Positions 54,460 to 64,000 of a stretch of 64,000 nucleotides of DNA are shown here, piece by piece. The stretch lies in contig NC_042623.1 of the NCBI RefSeq assembly GCF_901001135.1, positions 194,914,583-194,978,582 of the forward strand. The letters are read 5' to 3'. The translations under genes and the position numbers were made by a program. The notes under the pieces were generated by a model. It worked only from the letters and a program-made list of their open reading frames with translations, was not told the origin of the DNA and did no database searches. Positions within the stretch are counted from its first letter, which is position 1; each line of letters begins with the position of its first letter. Source of the DNA: Rhinatrema bivittatum (taxonomy: Eukaryota; Chordata; Amphibia; Gymnophiona; Rhinatrematidae).

Positions 54460-55067
54460 TTGGATTTGGATTTGAATGAGAGACCTGCAACAGTGCAGGT
54501 GCGAGGAGAATTGTCTAAGCAAAATGGTTTTGAGTGTGGGATTCTGCAAGGTTCTCGTTCATCTCCTCTGTTATTTTATTTGTTTATGGATCCTTTGGGA
54601 AAGTTGGATAGGGATTTGGGGCTTAAGGGAGTCCTCTGTGCTGACGATATGCAATTGAGTTTTCCAGGTTGACAAAATGCTGATGATGCTATAAATAGGA
54701 TTAATGAGAATTTGGGTTTGCTCTCCAAGCATTTTTGTAAAAATCATTTTCTTCTGAATTAAAGATAATACAGAGTGGCTATATATATAGGAGTGGAGGA
54801 TGCCCCACAAAGATCATTGAAGAGGAAGATAGAAGGGGTAGAATTGGGAGCCATTTTAAAAGTAAAGAATCTGGAGGTGGTTTGTGATGATCAGTGGGAT
54901 TTTGAGTCCCATATTTCTATGGTAGCACAGCAAATATTCTTTAAACTCAGGTAATTGAGGAGACTTTGGAGATGCTTATGTTTGGCAGTTTTTCAATTGG
55001 TGGTTCAGACTTTTATTTTGCCTCAAATTGATTATTGTAATGGGTTGTTTGTGGGGTTACCAGTTTA
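54460..55067 (+). pseudogene. LINE E reverse transcriptase, catalytic ADD block
   Basis: GILQGSRSSPLLFYLFMDPL, then GLKGVLCADDMQLSFPG: the YADD box reads CADD, with both Asp residues kept. Then LEVVCDDQWDFESHISMVAQ and LPQIDYCNGLFVGLPV. It is interrupted at 55067 by a foldback element; the same protein resumes after 55904 with QVMQNMAARLIYGYP. Confidence 0.7.
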
Positions 55068-55903
55068 AAGGTAGATGTTAAATGCCCTTGAGCACAAAAA
55101 TGGCCACATATGCGCTTAAGTGGGCTATGTGGGAGCTATGGGATTTTTAAACAGCAGAGAAGAGTGCACATACATTGAGACATGCGCGCCCAAAAGACAT
55201 AGGCGGAAAAGGGGCAGTGCATGGGTGTTCCGGAGGTGGGGCCAGCACCTATGTGTGTAACTCCAATTTTCCTCAGCTGGCACATATATGTTTCGTGTGT
55301 CACTTTGCTACAGCTCCTTTGTAGGCACAGGAGTCTGGTGAACATCAGGAGAGATAGAGAAAGAGAGAGAGACTATAAGGCTCAGTCTTTTACTTTATAT
55401 ATGGACCATTATAAGGGGGCACTTTGATTTGGAGTGAGTTTTCAGGAGGTGGGTTGGGAGGGAGGTGTTACAGACACACACACAAAGAATGTTTGACCTT
55501 ATAAATGATGAAAAGGAGTTGATTTGTACAATGTAGCTAGCAGAGACTGCAGCGTACAAATAAACTCCTCTTGTTAAAATTTTCATCACTTATAAGGTCT
55601 AAAATTCTTTAATGATGTCAATTTTACAATGGATATTTCTGAATGTGTCTGTAACATCCCCTCTCCCCAACCCACCTCCCAAAAACTCACTCCAAATCAG
55701 TGACCCTTTACAGTGGTCCATGTATAGAGTATCAGACAGAGCCTTATAAAAAATCTCTCTCTCTCTTTTCCCCAATGTTCACAGGATTCCTGCACCTAAC
55801 AAGGAGCTATAGCAAAGTGGCGTGCTTAAAATATGCATATTTTTGTGCAAGGCAAGATAGGCGCAGTTATGGGCGCATGTGCGGCTCTTTTAAAGTCTAC
55901 CCT
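55068..55903. mobile_element. Large foldback element flanked by TA in LINE E
   Basis: 836 bp, nearly a single hairpin: left arm about 55068-55530 and right arm about 55560-55903 are inverted copies (TTTGGAGTGAGTTTTCAGGAGG at 55431 mirrors CCTCCCAAAAACTCACTCC near 55675). Ends are AAGGTAGATGTTAAA and, inverted, AGGGTAGACTTTAAAA. TA occurs on both sides (55066-55067 and 55904-55905), compatible with Tc1/mariner-type targeting. No transposase. It separates the LINE E words GLFVGLPV and QVMQNMAARL. Confidence 0.65.
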
Positions 55904-56495
55904 TATGTGTATTCATTGGCTGCAGGTTATGCAAAATATGGCAGCAAGGTTGATTTATGGTTATCCTTGAAGAATCAGTGCAGCTCCTTTATTAAGGCAG
56001 CTACATTGGCTCCTATTTTAATAATGAGTACAGGTTAAGATCATGTGTTTGATGTAAAAAGTGCCAAAAGGACAGGGGGCAAAATGCTTATAACACTTGG
56101 TAGAGATTTATAGGCAAAGGACATTCCTTCATTCAGCATCAGAGATTTTATTTAATGTCCCAACAGCTAAGGAGGTAACAAGAAGCACAATTAGGAAAGG
56201 ACTATTTTCCATCAGCACCAAGGAAGTTGCGGATGGATACAAGTTACCCTCTTTTTTTGGAAGAGGGTGAAATATTGGCTTTTTCCATATTCTATCTGTA
56301 AGCAGTATTTCCTAATTCTCTGGACTAGTGTAGTTAATTTTAATGTTTTATTTTATTTTAGTTTCTGTTTTAATTTTTATGATTTATGATTTCTTTTGTT
56401 TATTGAGTTGTATATTGATTTGTTTAAATGTGTTGTACACCACACCTACTAGGAATTCCATGAGTGAGCGGTTAATAAGAATGAATAAATAAAAT

Positions 56496-56959
56496 ATAGG
56501 GCAATGCAATTTTAAATACTGTGTGTCTCTTTAGACTTCCATGGAATACAAAATTGCCTAAAATAATTAACAGCTTAATTAATACAATGAACATTACACC
56601 CCTAATACTAGGAAATAAGTCAAAATACTGATATATTTAGTTAAGGTGTTCAGCGCTGTCCACGTGATGCATTTTTCAGTGGCACCAGTGCAGGTGTCTC
56701 CAGCATACAATCCACAATGTTTAGTGAACAGCACTTTTAGCCTTTTAGGATACATAAATGTACCTTTGTAGAAAGTTTCTGCTTTCCAAAACAATATTAT
56801 CTAACCTGAAATGAATTAAAATTATTAAAGGTCTTCCATTAAAATGAAAAATCCACTTCTCTTCAGTATTGTGATTCAGGGAACGAATGGATTGTAAGGG
56901 AAAACATAACAAATTACTAAAACCACACTTTGTATGTTTATTTTTATTCTGCCTACCAG
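56496..56959. other. Intron, unassigned
   Basis: AT-rich sequence with no recognised feature between the LINE E tail and the last DAW1 acceptor (TTATTCTGCCTACCAG). Confidence 0.4.
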
Positions 56960-56994
56960 GAAGCAAAGATAATACCTGTAGAATATGGCGCTGA
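56960..56994 (+). CDS. DAW1: DAW1 last coding exon and stop
   Basis: It follows a pyrimidine-rich acceptor ending CCTACCAG; phase 1 in. It completes the split Gly codon and reads SKDNTCRIWR followed by TGA at 56992-56994. This is the expected C-terminus of DAW1, where the last WD40 strand closes the propeller. The splice phase matches the donor at 34761 across a 22-kb intron. The coding part is only 35 bases. Confidence 0.9.
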
Positions 56995-57415
56995 CACCAG
57001 ATGGATTAAACCCACAGGAAAGAACTTGAAGTTGTGATCCAGACTTATCAACTCAAGTAGCAAATCATCAAAACAGGCCATGAAAATGTCTGTCTGTTTT
57101 GCAATCTTTTCCACTCCTTAGAACTACTAATGTAGATATATTTCACCTGCATAGTACTTGAGAATTATCGTGATTAGGATTGCTGAAGTAGACCAGTCAC
57201 ATATCTTGGCAGGATTTGCTAGGTTTATTGTGTTCTGTTTTTAATATGGATTGCATCATGATCCAAGTAAACTGAGTTTCCTCTGCAGTACAATATTGTT
57301 TAGATGCTGCTTGGTGCATGTTTGCATTTCATGTACTTTATTTTATTTTTTTTTAAAACCATGTTTTTTAGGTTGTGTTGTGGGTTAACCAGAATAAACA
57401 CTTAAATATCAGCAA
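56995..57415 (+). other. DAW1: DAW1 3' UTR
   Basis: Sequence from the stop codon to just past AATAAA at 57393-57398; no repeat or other signal is recognised. The exact cleavage site is not visible; it is expected 10-30 bases after the signal. Confidence 0.65.
57393..57398 (+). promoter_or_regulatory. DAW1: Polyadenylation signal of DAW1
   Basis: Canonical AATAAA about 400 bases after the stop codon, with no earlier AATAAA between. T-rich sequence (GATCTTTATTTAG) follows within 35 bases. Confidence 0.65.
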
Positions 57416-57508
57416 CTTGAAGAATGATCTTTATTTAGATCAAAATGGAATATTCCAGGAGAATGCAAGGCAATTCAGGAGCTGTCTCAGAGAGCATTTT
57501 TTTTACAG

Positions 57509-59085
57509 CAGTGGTTCTCAAACTTTTTTTCTATCAGGACACACCTGAGAGATTTGCGTGACACACTGAACACATGACCATCATGGGACTAAATATAAAC
57601 ATATACTCTGCATCCCCAGGAGTCCTCCACTTCCTAACAATGGGTGCAGAGCAGAACTAAGACATTTCCCTGTACAACTCACCATACAAAAAAAGATATT
57701 CTGATTCTGGTGTCATCTTAATAACAGCACCACAAACTCATTCTACTACCAGGTGCATTGTAACATAATACAAACCCCACTCTGTACATCTCTCAAACCT
57801 GCCATACCTCAGCGGCACTAACTCCAAGAAATGAAATAGCAATAACCCTACCCATGAAAAGGCAGTAGTTCACCACCAGTGCAATATCATATTGAGAAAA
57901 TACAACAAATAAGGCTGATACTTTATTAGCATGTAGGGGTTTGTACTTCATCTCAGTAACATACACACAGAACATAGACAGACCTGCCTTCACCAAATAT
58001 AGAATAAAAGACAACAATTACAAATATGGAAACAAAACCTGGAATCAAAATCCCAAGACCACTTCTGCATGCAGTGCAAAACTGGAGACTAGAAACAGAA
58101 ATATATTTCCTCCTACACTAAGCAAAGTTCTTGAGAAGAAATGCATATTCTCAAAACTGACAGTTTGGCTTTTGCACCCCATCACTTCCCTCCATGCATC
58201 CATCACACCTCACTTCTCCCAGCTACTCAAATCATCCCTTCACATGCTCATATCCCTGTCCAACATTCCCGACACCCCCACCCCACATCCTCTTCCCCAT
58301 GCTCCCTCTTTCCACTGCGTAACTCTTTCTGCCCTTCTGTCTCCCTTCCCTACCCAAAATACTTCTGACCACCTCTTTCCTACCCCTTCCTGCTCAGCAT
58401 CCCCCACTCCCCACTCCCGGCTCCCCTCTCCCCAACCCAGCAACCACATACCTCTATCTCTCTCTCCACTTCTGGCTTTCTTCTCTGCCCAGCAGCTCCC
58501 AGCCCTCCATCCTCCACCCTACCCAGCAACCCCAATCTCCTTTCCCCCACCCCTTCCTCTCTATCTTCCCACACCTTCCTGCCCAGTACATTTCCCCTTC
58601 CTCCTGGCTCCCAGCCAGCAGAAAAGGCTTCAGTCCAATCTAGAGTCTCCATCCCTTTTTATCAGTAGCAGATGAGGTCAAGAAGCATTGAGGAGAGGAA
58701 GATGAGGCAGCAGCAGCAGATCTACAGAGCAGACCTACAGAGCTCCTGCTTTCACATCCAGCCTCCATGGGGTGAAGAGAGCATCAGTAGCCTCACTGCC
58801 GGGCCAGGCAGAGGAAGATAAAGTTGGTGTCCTAGCTGGCCCTTATGAACAAGAGTTGGTGATCTCACGCTCTGATCTGGATGAAGGAGGAAGGAACAAC
58901 CTTCCACTGGCCAGGAAGAGGAGAAGGAAGCAAGAGCAGATTCCAGTCATACCCAATAAAAGATAAGTCAGAGAACTCCTGCCCTGAATGATGAGGAAAG
59001 ATCAGTCTTCTGCTGGCTCTGCGACACACTTCCCAGGACTTTGTGACAACCTAGAGTGTCCCAACATACCTGTTGAGAACCACTG
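57509..59085. mobile_element. Non-autonomous hAT element
   Basis: Inverted ends CAGTGGTTCTCAAAC (57509) and GTTGAGAACCACTG (59072-59085), flanked by TTTTACAG and GTTTACAG, an 8-bp target duplication with one change. The interior of 1577 bp has no transposase; a 244-codon frame (57941-58675) is only a CT-rich, Pro/Ser low-complexity reading of a tract at 58180-58630. CAGTGGTTCTCAA ends are typical of Charlie-type hAT elements. It lies 93 bases after the DAW1 polyadenylation site. Confidence 0.8.
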
Positions 59086-60116
59086 GTTTACAGAATAGAC
59101 TAAATCCAATATACACACCAGTAAACTAGTTTGTTTTCATTGGTAGGCTGGAGGAGCACTCGGCACCAAATAGATAAAATAAAATTCTCTTTCAGCCAGG
59201 GAGAAGGGTGAAGCTTTCACTAGGGTGAAGTTCAACAGTACAAAGGGATTGCAAGTAGTCATCCTTCCATATGAGGTCATGATGTTTCACCTGGATTATC
59301 CTGGAAACATTCAGCTGAGCAAGGATGTGAGACAATTCAGTAATTGGTTAGAGTCTATTCCAGAGATAAGATGTGCTGGAAAAGTGAAGAAGGCAGCTGT
59401 TAAAGATGAAGTGAATGTGATTAGGGGACGAATACATATTCAGCAACTGATAAGATTAAGGCTCCTCTGGATTGTAGTTGTCAAATTGACATTTCTTCCA
59501 GGAACAGGCTTTACTGTGATGATATGAGTCAAAATGAAGAAGAGTGGTGCTTAGCCATATCTTGTGCATAAAAAGTAATCTTTATCAGGATGCAAGCATA
59601 TGTCTGTCACTGGGCCCTGATGGATCCCTTTCCAGTAGAATTCAGGTAACCTGTTAGGGGAATTTAGCAGATGAGAGGTCTTCAAGGTCTATCCACTGCC
59701 GGAACTTGAGGCGCCCAAGGGATTTCTGGAGCATCTCATCTTTGGTTGGTGTTTGCTGTTGCAGGTTCAAAGAAAATTGAAGGTTTGATTGCTTTGAGAT
59801 AACAAGCAAGAAGAGTCAGAGTCAACAGTCCAGTCATAGGCCTAGTCTGTAACTTCAGTAATCAGAACAAATATATTTGATGTGGACCCACTTGTCAAGC
59901 CTTTATGATTGTAAAGCTGAATGGAAGGGTATGGTCGTGGTATCATTGCAGGAATAGTTTAAACAGTTCAATATTCTAGACATCTGAGATCAATGCAGTA
60001 ATCTGCTTCTCAGCCTAGCAATCGGTTGCAAGCTTTAGTGGGTGATGAATGGATCCAGGCTTTCTTGTCTTCAACTTTTGCAGTAGCAGGTGTGAAGAGT
60101 AATACTTTTTGTCAAC
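59086..60116. other. No gene recognised
   Basis: A 100-codon frame at 59225-59527 has no family I know. It has no clear start context or splice signals, and may come from an unidentified repeat. The rest is unassigned. Confidence 0.35.
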
Positions 60117-60905
60117 TTGTGGGTTTGGCAATGCAATAGGGATCTGTATAATGTCATTAAGTCCATCGATCAAAACAAATCATATTTAATAAAAAATGAT
60201 AGGAGTTGGGTGGCACCTTATAGACTAATCAATTTATTGAAGCGTGACATAAAAGCTTTGTCTCAGACTCATCGACATATTCGATATAATTTGTCTAAAG
60301 ATGAGAGACTTTCGCTCTCCTCATTGTCTGAGGATCCGTTGATCACTATAAAACCTGCTGACAAGGGGGGTGGGGTCGTAATTATGAACCGGTCTGACTA
60401 TAGATCTGAGGTCTATCGACAACTTAATGACCTTACATTCTATCTACCTTTACAGGCAGACCCCACGGACTCGCTCAAACAAGCAATTGCGACTTTGGTT
60501 GATGATGCCTTGTCTAACCGATACATTACCCAACGTGAAGCTAATTTTCTTAAGACTGCTTTCCCTGTCACTCCTGTTTTCTACGTACTACCCAAAATTC
60601 ACAAGACTCTAGAAAACCCCCCTGGCCGCCCTATTGTGTCCGGAATCGGATCTGTCCTAGAACCCCTTTCACAATTTGTGGATATTTTTCTAAGACCGGT
60701 GATCCCACATATTAAATCCTTTGTTCGTGACTCTGCTCATTTAATTCTTTTGCTTAATGAGTTACAGGTCCCTACACCTCCATACCTTTTGGTTACATTA
60801 GACATTACATCTCTTTATTCCAACATCCCCCAGCAGGAGGCACTACAAGTGATTGAGGACACCCTTAATCAGCGCACAACACCACAAATAACCGAGCACG
60901 ACTAG
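60117..60905 (+). pseudogene. Penelope-like element RT, N-terminal half
   Basis: The 262-codon frame contains KPADKGGGVVIMNRSDY, FYVLPKIHKTLENPPGRPIV, SGIGSVLEPLSQFVD and TLDITSLYSNIPQQEAL. These match the first half of Penelope RT: KPADKG, LPKIHK, GRPIV and the LDITSLY block with the first catalytic Asp. The real protein probably extends in both directions; the frame is open for its whole length and stops at 60903, where a different, inverted sequence starts. Penelope elements are telomerase-like retroelements that also carry GIY-YIG endonucleases. Confidence 0.85.
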
Positions 60906-61050
60906 CACTCTAATATATATCCACGCCAGAAAATGAGTGCTAGAATAAAGGGTATACAGTCCCGGAATTCATATCATTGTTTAAATATCAAAAGTTTTAT
61001 TGTTCATATCGGCAACTCCACTGTATATAACCACAATTGTTTCAAAGAGA

Positions 61051-61100
61051 AGGGTCCCCCGACACGGACCCGTGTTTCGCCAGGGGCTGCATCGGGAGGG
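61051..61100 (-). ncRNA. Hammerhead-like motif in Penelope tail
   Basis: On the minus strand: CTCC/GGGG stem I, CGATGCAG core (two deviations from CUGANGA), GCC CCT GGC stem II, GAAA, ACACGG/CCGTGT stem III with GT loop, then C as the cleavage-site base. The three stems and GAAA are good; the core has a U to C change and one extra base, so it is probably degenerate. Confidence 0.45.
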
Positions 61101-61377
61101 ACGCACAAAAAGACTTAAATGGGTACTGTAAATAAAGCATAAACATGGGACTGCATTAGAGAAAACCAGTGCCGTACATAATATATAAGTATAAAATGTG
61201 CAAAGAGACAACATTTACCAAAATACAGTCTTCAGAAAAACATGACAGGGAGCGCGTTACATGTAATTAGACAAGGAGCTTTAAACCTGTTAAAAAGGCG
61301 CCAAAAATCTCCACAGACCAATCAGCTAAGGAGAATGACCCACCAATCAGGACCTAGAACTCTTATCCAATCAGGAG

Positions 61378-61770
61378 TCAGGTAAAGTGGACCCATTCAA
61401 TCTCTTTGTTTAGCCCTGCCGGGGCGACAGTGTTCAGACGGTGAATCCACCGTTGTTCACAGTGAATTAGATGGGAGTCAAAATCTCCTCCCCTAGGGAG
61501 GGCGGGAACCACTTCTAATACAAAGAAAAATAAGTCCGATACAGTATGAGATAAGGAAACCCAATGATCAACAAGGGGGGCCAGAGCCCTAACGTGTTTG
61601 ATGTTAGACCGATGCTCAATCACCCTAGTCCTGATCTGTCGTTTAGTCTTACCTATATACAGTTTTGCACACGGGCAGCGTATCACGTATATAACTCCAA
61701 CGGAGCTACAATCAGAAGAGCCATATAGTGTGTAGATTTTCCCTGAACTTGGATCGGTAAAATTCATCAT
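61378..61770 (-). pseudogene. Penelope GIY-YIG endonuclease
   Basis: The frame reads VGVIYVIRCPCAKLYIGKTK and RQIRTRVIEHRSNIKH. VIYVI and LYIGKTKR correspond to the GIY and YIG motifs, and R...EH to the helix with the catalytic Arg; a Glu (HCEQRWIHRLN) near the end fits the metal-binding Glu. The upstream CGNCSVCKH pair of Cys motifs (61790-61815) is the usual zinc finger before this domain in Penelope elements. The enzyme nicks DNA to prime reverse transcription. The frame is open, but it is separated from its RT. Confidence 0.85.
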
Positions 61771-62854
61771 AACAGATGTATGTTTACAAACGGAGCAGTT
61801 ACCGCATGGAGTATGACTGCCCAGAATGCGTTTAAAAATGTTTTGTGAAAAGTCAGACCGAATTAGTATGTCTCTTAAATTTCTACCCCTGCGATAAGTA
61901 AAGCATAGGGAACCCTGAAAAAACTCAGAAAAGGAAAGGGCCGACCAGTGTCTGCGAATAATCGTGGAGATATCATGACTGGAAGGTGTAAATGGTAAAA
62001 TACAATTTAAAGTATTGCTCCCGTCCTTACATGTTGGAAAGAACAGGACATCTCTATTAACATATAGGACGGATTGCAGTGGAGAGAGATGGCTTGGTGG
62101 GAGACCTGTAAGGAGCAGATTGCAATAGTCTAAGCGGGAGGAGATGAGAGAGTGGATAAGGATTCTGGAAGTGTTTCCAGAAATGAAAGGATGGATTTTG
62201 CAGTGTTATAAAGAAAGAAATGACATGTTTTCGCAGTGTTCTGGATATGCGTAGAGAAGGAGAGAGAGGAGTCAAAGAGGACTCCACGGTTACGAGCTGA
62301 TGGGACAGGGACAACGACTGTTTTATCCACAGAAACAGAGAAAGGAGGAAGAGGGGAGGTGGGCTTGGAAGGAAAGATAAGGAGCTTCGTCTTGGCCATA
62401 TTGAGTTTAAAGTGGCGGTGGGACATCCAGGCAGCACTGTCAGACAGGCAGGCTGGGATCCGGGATTGGATTTCTGGTGAAATTTCTGGTATACATAGGT
62501 AGACCTGGGAATCATCAGCATGGTATTGAAAGCCATGAGAAGAAATCAGAGTACCAAGGGAATTAGTATATAGTGAGAAGAGAAGAGGGCCCAGGACAGA
62601 GCCCTGAGGCACACTAATTGATAGTGGAATGGCAGTAGAGAAGGAACCACCAGAGAAAATGCTAAAAGTGCGATGGGAGAGGTAAAAAAAGAACCAAGAC
62701 AGGACAGAGTCCCAAAATCCAAGCAGGGACAGAGTATCAAGAGTATGTGGTGATCAACAGTGTCAAAAGCAGTAGACAGGTCAAGGAGGATAAAGATAGA
62801 AAAAAGACTTTTGGCTTTAGCCATAAACAGGTCATTGGAGCTTTGGCAACAGCT

Positions 62855-63383
62855 GTTTCAGTTGTTTCAGCTGTTTCTCCCCTGCCGTTGAAGCAGAGAG
62901 CATAGCTCTCTGCTTCAACGGCAGGGGAGAAAAAAAGAAAACTGATACTTCACGCATATCCAGCATAGCTCCCTGCTTCAACGGCAGGGGAGAAGAAAAA
63001 CAACCAATAAGGGCTGTATAACATAGTCTGGGTAAAACAAACAAGCATGGGTGTAGCTTGCTTATTGGCAGGGGAGAAGCTTGCTTATTGGCAGGGGAGA
63101 AGAAAATCAACCGATAAGGGCTGTACAACATAGTCTGGGTAAAACAAATAAGCATGGGTGTAGCTTGCTTATTGCGGCGGCTACTACCCCTAACTAATCA
63201 AGCTAGATATTTCACTTGGATGCAGCTCCATCACTGCTCTCTATATTAAAGGTGGGGGTGGAAGGGAAATAGAACCAAGTGCTAAGAGAAACAGATAAGT
63301 ATGAGAGAAAAAATGTGTGAAGCTTGCTGGGCAGACTGGATGGGCCATTTGGTCTTCTTCTGCCGTCATTTCTATGTTTCTAA
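62855..63383 (+). mobile_element. CR1-tailed repeat insertion with tandem units
   Basis: It ends with GATGGGCCATTTGGTCTTC, then TTCTGCCGTCATTTCTATG and TTTCTA, an octamer-like end resembling CR1, so it was likely mobilised by CR1 machinery. Inside are tandem variants of GGCAGGGGAGAA with AGCTTGCTTATT, and near-duplicate blocks at about 63000-63060 and 63103-63173 (GGGCTGTA..ACATAGTCTGGGTAAAACAAA). A 28-bp perfect hairpin lies at 62874-62932. It splits the L2 RT. Confidence 0.6.
62874..62932. repeat. Perfect 28-bp inverted repeat with 3-base loop
   Basis: Arms 62874-62901 and 62905-62932 are exact complements around the loop ATA; the arm starts TTTCTCCCCTGCCGTTGAAG. Exact pairing over 28 bases inside decayed repeats suggests a recent origin. 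Confidence 0.85.
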
Positions 63384-64000
63384 TGTAGAGGGCGAAAACC
63401 AGATTGGAATGGATCAAGAACGGATTGAGATGTAAGAAAGTCAATGTAGCAGTGGTAAACAGCATGTTCAAGTAGTTTGGAGGCAGAAGGGATATGGGAC
63501 GATAGTTGGCAGGACAGGTAGGATCCAGTGAGGGTTTTTTAAGGAGTGGTATGATCATAGTATGTTTGAAGGCAGCAGGAACAGTAGCAGTGGAGAGTAG
63601 TGATAGATTGAGAATGTGACAGATAGAAGGAGTGACTGCAGTAGAGATGGAGCTGAGGAATCGGGTGGGGACAGGGTCAGAGGAACAAGTAATGAGTTTG
63701 GAGGAAGAGAGCAGTTTCCTCCTCTGTGACTTCAGTAGAGACTGACGGCTAGGGGAAGGGTAGAGGAAAGAAGTAGAGGAGAGGCAGGTAAAGGTGAAAT
63801 TGTTGAGAACTTAAGACTAATTTTGTGAATCTTGTCATGGAAGTAGTCAGCCATAGTCTGGGCAGAGAGAGAAGGGGAGGAGGGAGGTGATCTATATTGT
63901 ATTATTTTATATAATTTTGAAAAATTAATAGATTTTTTGTTATGTTTGTGCCAATCCCTAAGGTGTTCCTGTTCTATATTTACTGTATGTACACACATCA

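Larger units (their letters stand above)
41184..56495 (+). mobile_element. L2/CR1-group LINE E in six pieces
   Basis: Pieces at about 41184-41743, 49873-51169, 52210-52427, 53645-53826, 54460-55067 and 55904-56495 read in order as one LINE: leader, endonuclease, RT, C-terminus and a 3' UTR ending with TGTTGTACACCACACC, GCGGTTAATAAG and AATAAATAAAAT. The five gaps are separate insertions: DIRS B (with its own CR1 and LTR), two solo LTRs, a foldback hAT MITE and a TA-flanked foldback. The original length is about 3.4 kb by adding the pieces. It is in the same orientation as DAW1, within its last intron. Confidence 0.75.
60906..62030 (-). mobile_element. Penelope-like element 3' part, inverted
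   Basis: In minus orientation it carries the end of the RT (62010-61771: SPRLFADTG-region frames, then GRNLRDILIRSDF and CGNCSVCKHT), the GIY-YIG endonuclease (61770-61378), and a tail to about 60906 that contains a hammerhead-like motif. It is tail-to-tail with the RT fragment at 60117-60905, so the two are either separate insertions or parts of a rearranged copy. Confidence 0.7.
62050..63998 (-). mobile_element. L2 LINE, cut by the window edge and an insertion
   Basis: Frames on the minus strand, in order: SAQTMADYFHDKIHKI (63900), then PLLKKPSLDPTCPANYRPIS (63550-63490), IFILLDLSTAFDTVDHHILL (62800-62740), PQGSVLGPLLFSLYTNSLG (62610-62550) and HADDSQVYL (YADD region), ending LLYNTAKS. This is the RT of an L2-clade LINE, with its 5' part outside the window to the right. 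There are frame breaks at each junction, and a repeat-rich insertion at about 62855-63383. Confidence 0.85.

Noticed and set aside
57941..58675. 244-codon Pro/Ser-rich ORF
   Set aside because: It reads through a CT-rich low-complexity tract inside a non-autonomous hAT element; no transposase motifs.
59225..59527. 100-codon ORF downstream of DAW1
   Set aside because: No recognisable family, no splice sites or promoter; kept only as unassigned DNA.
62855..63180. CRISPR-like direct repeats (GGCAGGGGAGAA units)
   Set aside because: Spacing is irregular, units differ, there are no cas genes and the genome is eukaryotic; this is a tandem repeat within a retroposon.

Overview
The window is vertebrate nuclear DNA. 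It holds one recognisable host gene buried in layers of transposable elements. Four coding exons on the + strand (27694-27808, 34252-34328, 34599-34761, 56960-56994) join in phase and encode the C-terminal WD40 repeats and stop codon of a DAW1 orthologue (dynein assembly factor with WD repeats 1, also WDR69 or ODA16). A polyadenylation signal follows at 57393. No earlier exon was recognised, so bases 1-27693 are probably the upstream intron, unless an exon was missed or upstream exons lie outside the window. The repeat content (several tyrosine-recombinase DIRS elements, CR1 with TTCTTATG ends, L2, L1, Penelope-like, chromodomain Ty3/Gypsy, hAT) suggests a large-genome amphibian. A caecilian is my best guess, but it rests on remembered repeat families and not on a search.

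Layout. 1-13560: a decayed DIRS element (D, about 1604-13515) split by a better preserved DIRS element (A, 2091-9390). Element A is itself interrupted by a 5'-truncated CR1 (2691-3816) and a solo LTR (6481-7079). 13560-27693: a solo LTR, a DIRS-like ORF1 remnant, a minus-strand Ty3/Gypsy chromovirus (16169-21957) with most of pol readable, an L1 fragment split by an ORF1-only L1 derivative (22116-24146), and another LTR-like block. 27694-34761: three DAW1 exons; the first intron between them carries a nearly complete minus-strand CR1 (29104-33560) with a zinc-ribbon/coiled-coil/SGNH ORF1 and an endonuclease-RT ORF2. 34762-56959: the 22-kb last intron, holding DIRS C split by an L2-type LINE, then one L2/CR1-group LINE (E) chopped into six pieces by five insertions (DIRS B with its own CR1 and LTR, two solo LTRs, a foldback hAT MITE, and a TA-flanked foldback). 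56960-64000: the last DAW1 exon and 3' UTR, a 1.6-kb non-autonomous hAT element, two convergent Penelope-like fragments (RT, and GIY-YIG endonuclease with a hammerhead-like tail), and a minus-strand L2 LINE running to the window edge.

The transposon genes form their own systems: DIRS (ORF1, RT-RNase H, methylase-like region, tyrosine recombinase, inverted ends plus internal complementary region), gypsy (gag-PR-RT-RH-IN-chromodomain between LTRs), CR1 (ORF1 and EN-RT) and Penelope (RT plus GIY-YIG). All visible copies carry frameshifts, stops or insertions, so none is predicted to be autonomous as it stands. No undescribed gene system was found. The most unusual items are the five-insertion LINE, an in-frame DIRS-CR1 chimeric ORF, hammerhead-like motifs in two retroelement tails, an ORF1-only L1 derivative, and a solo-LTR family built around a repeated GC-rich motif.
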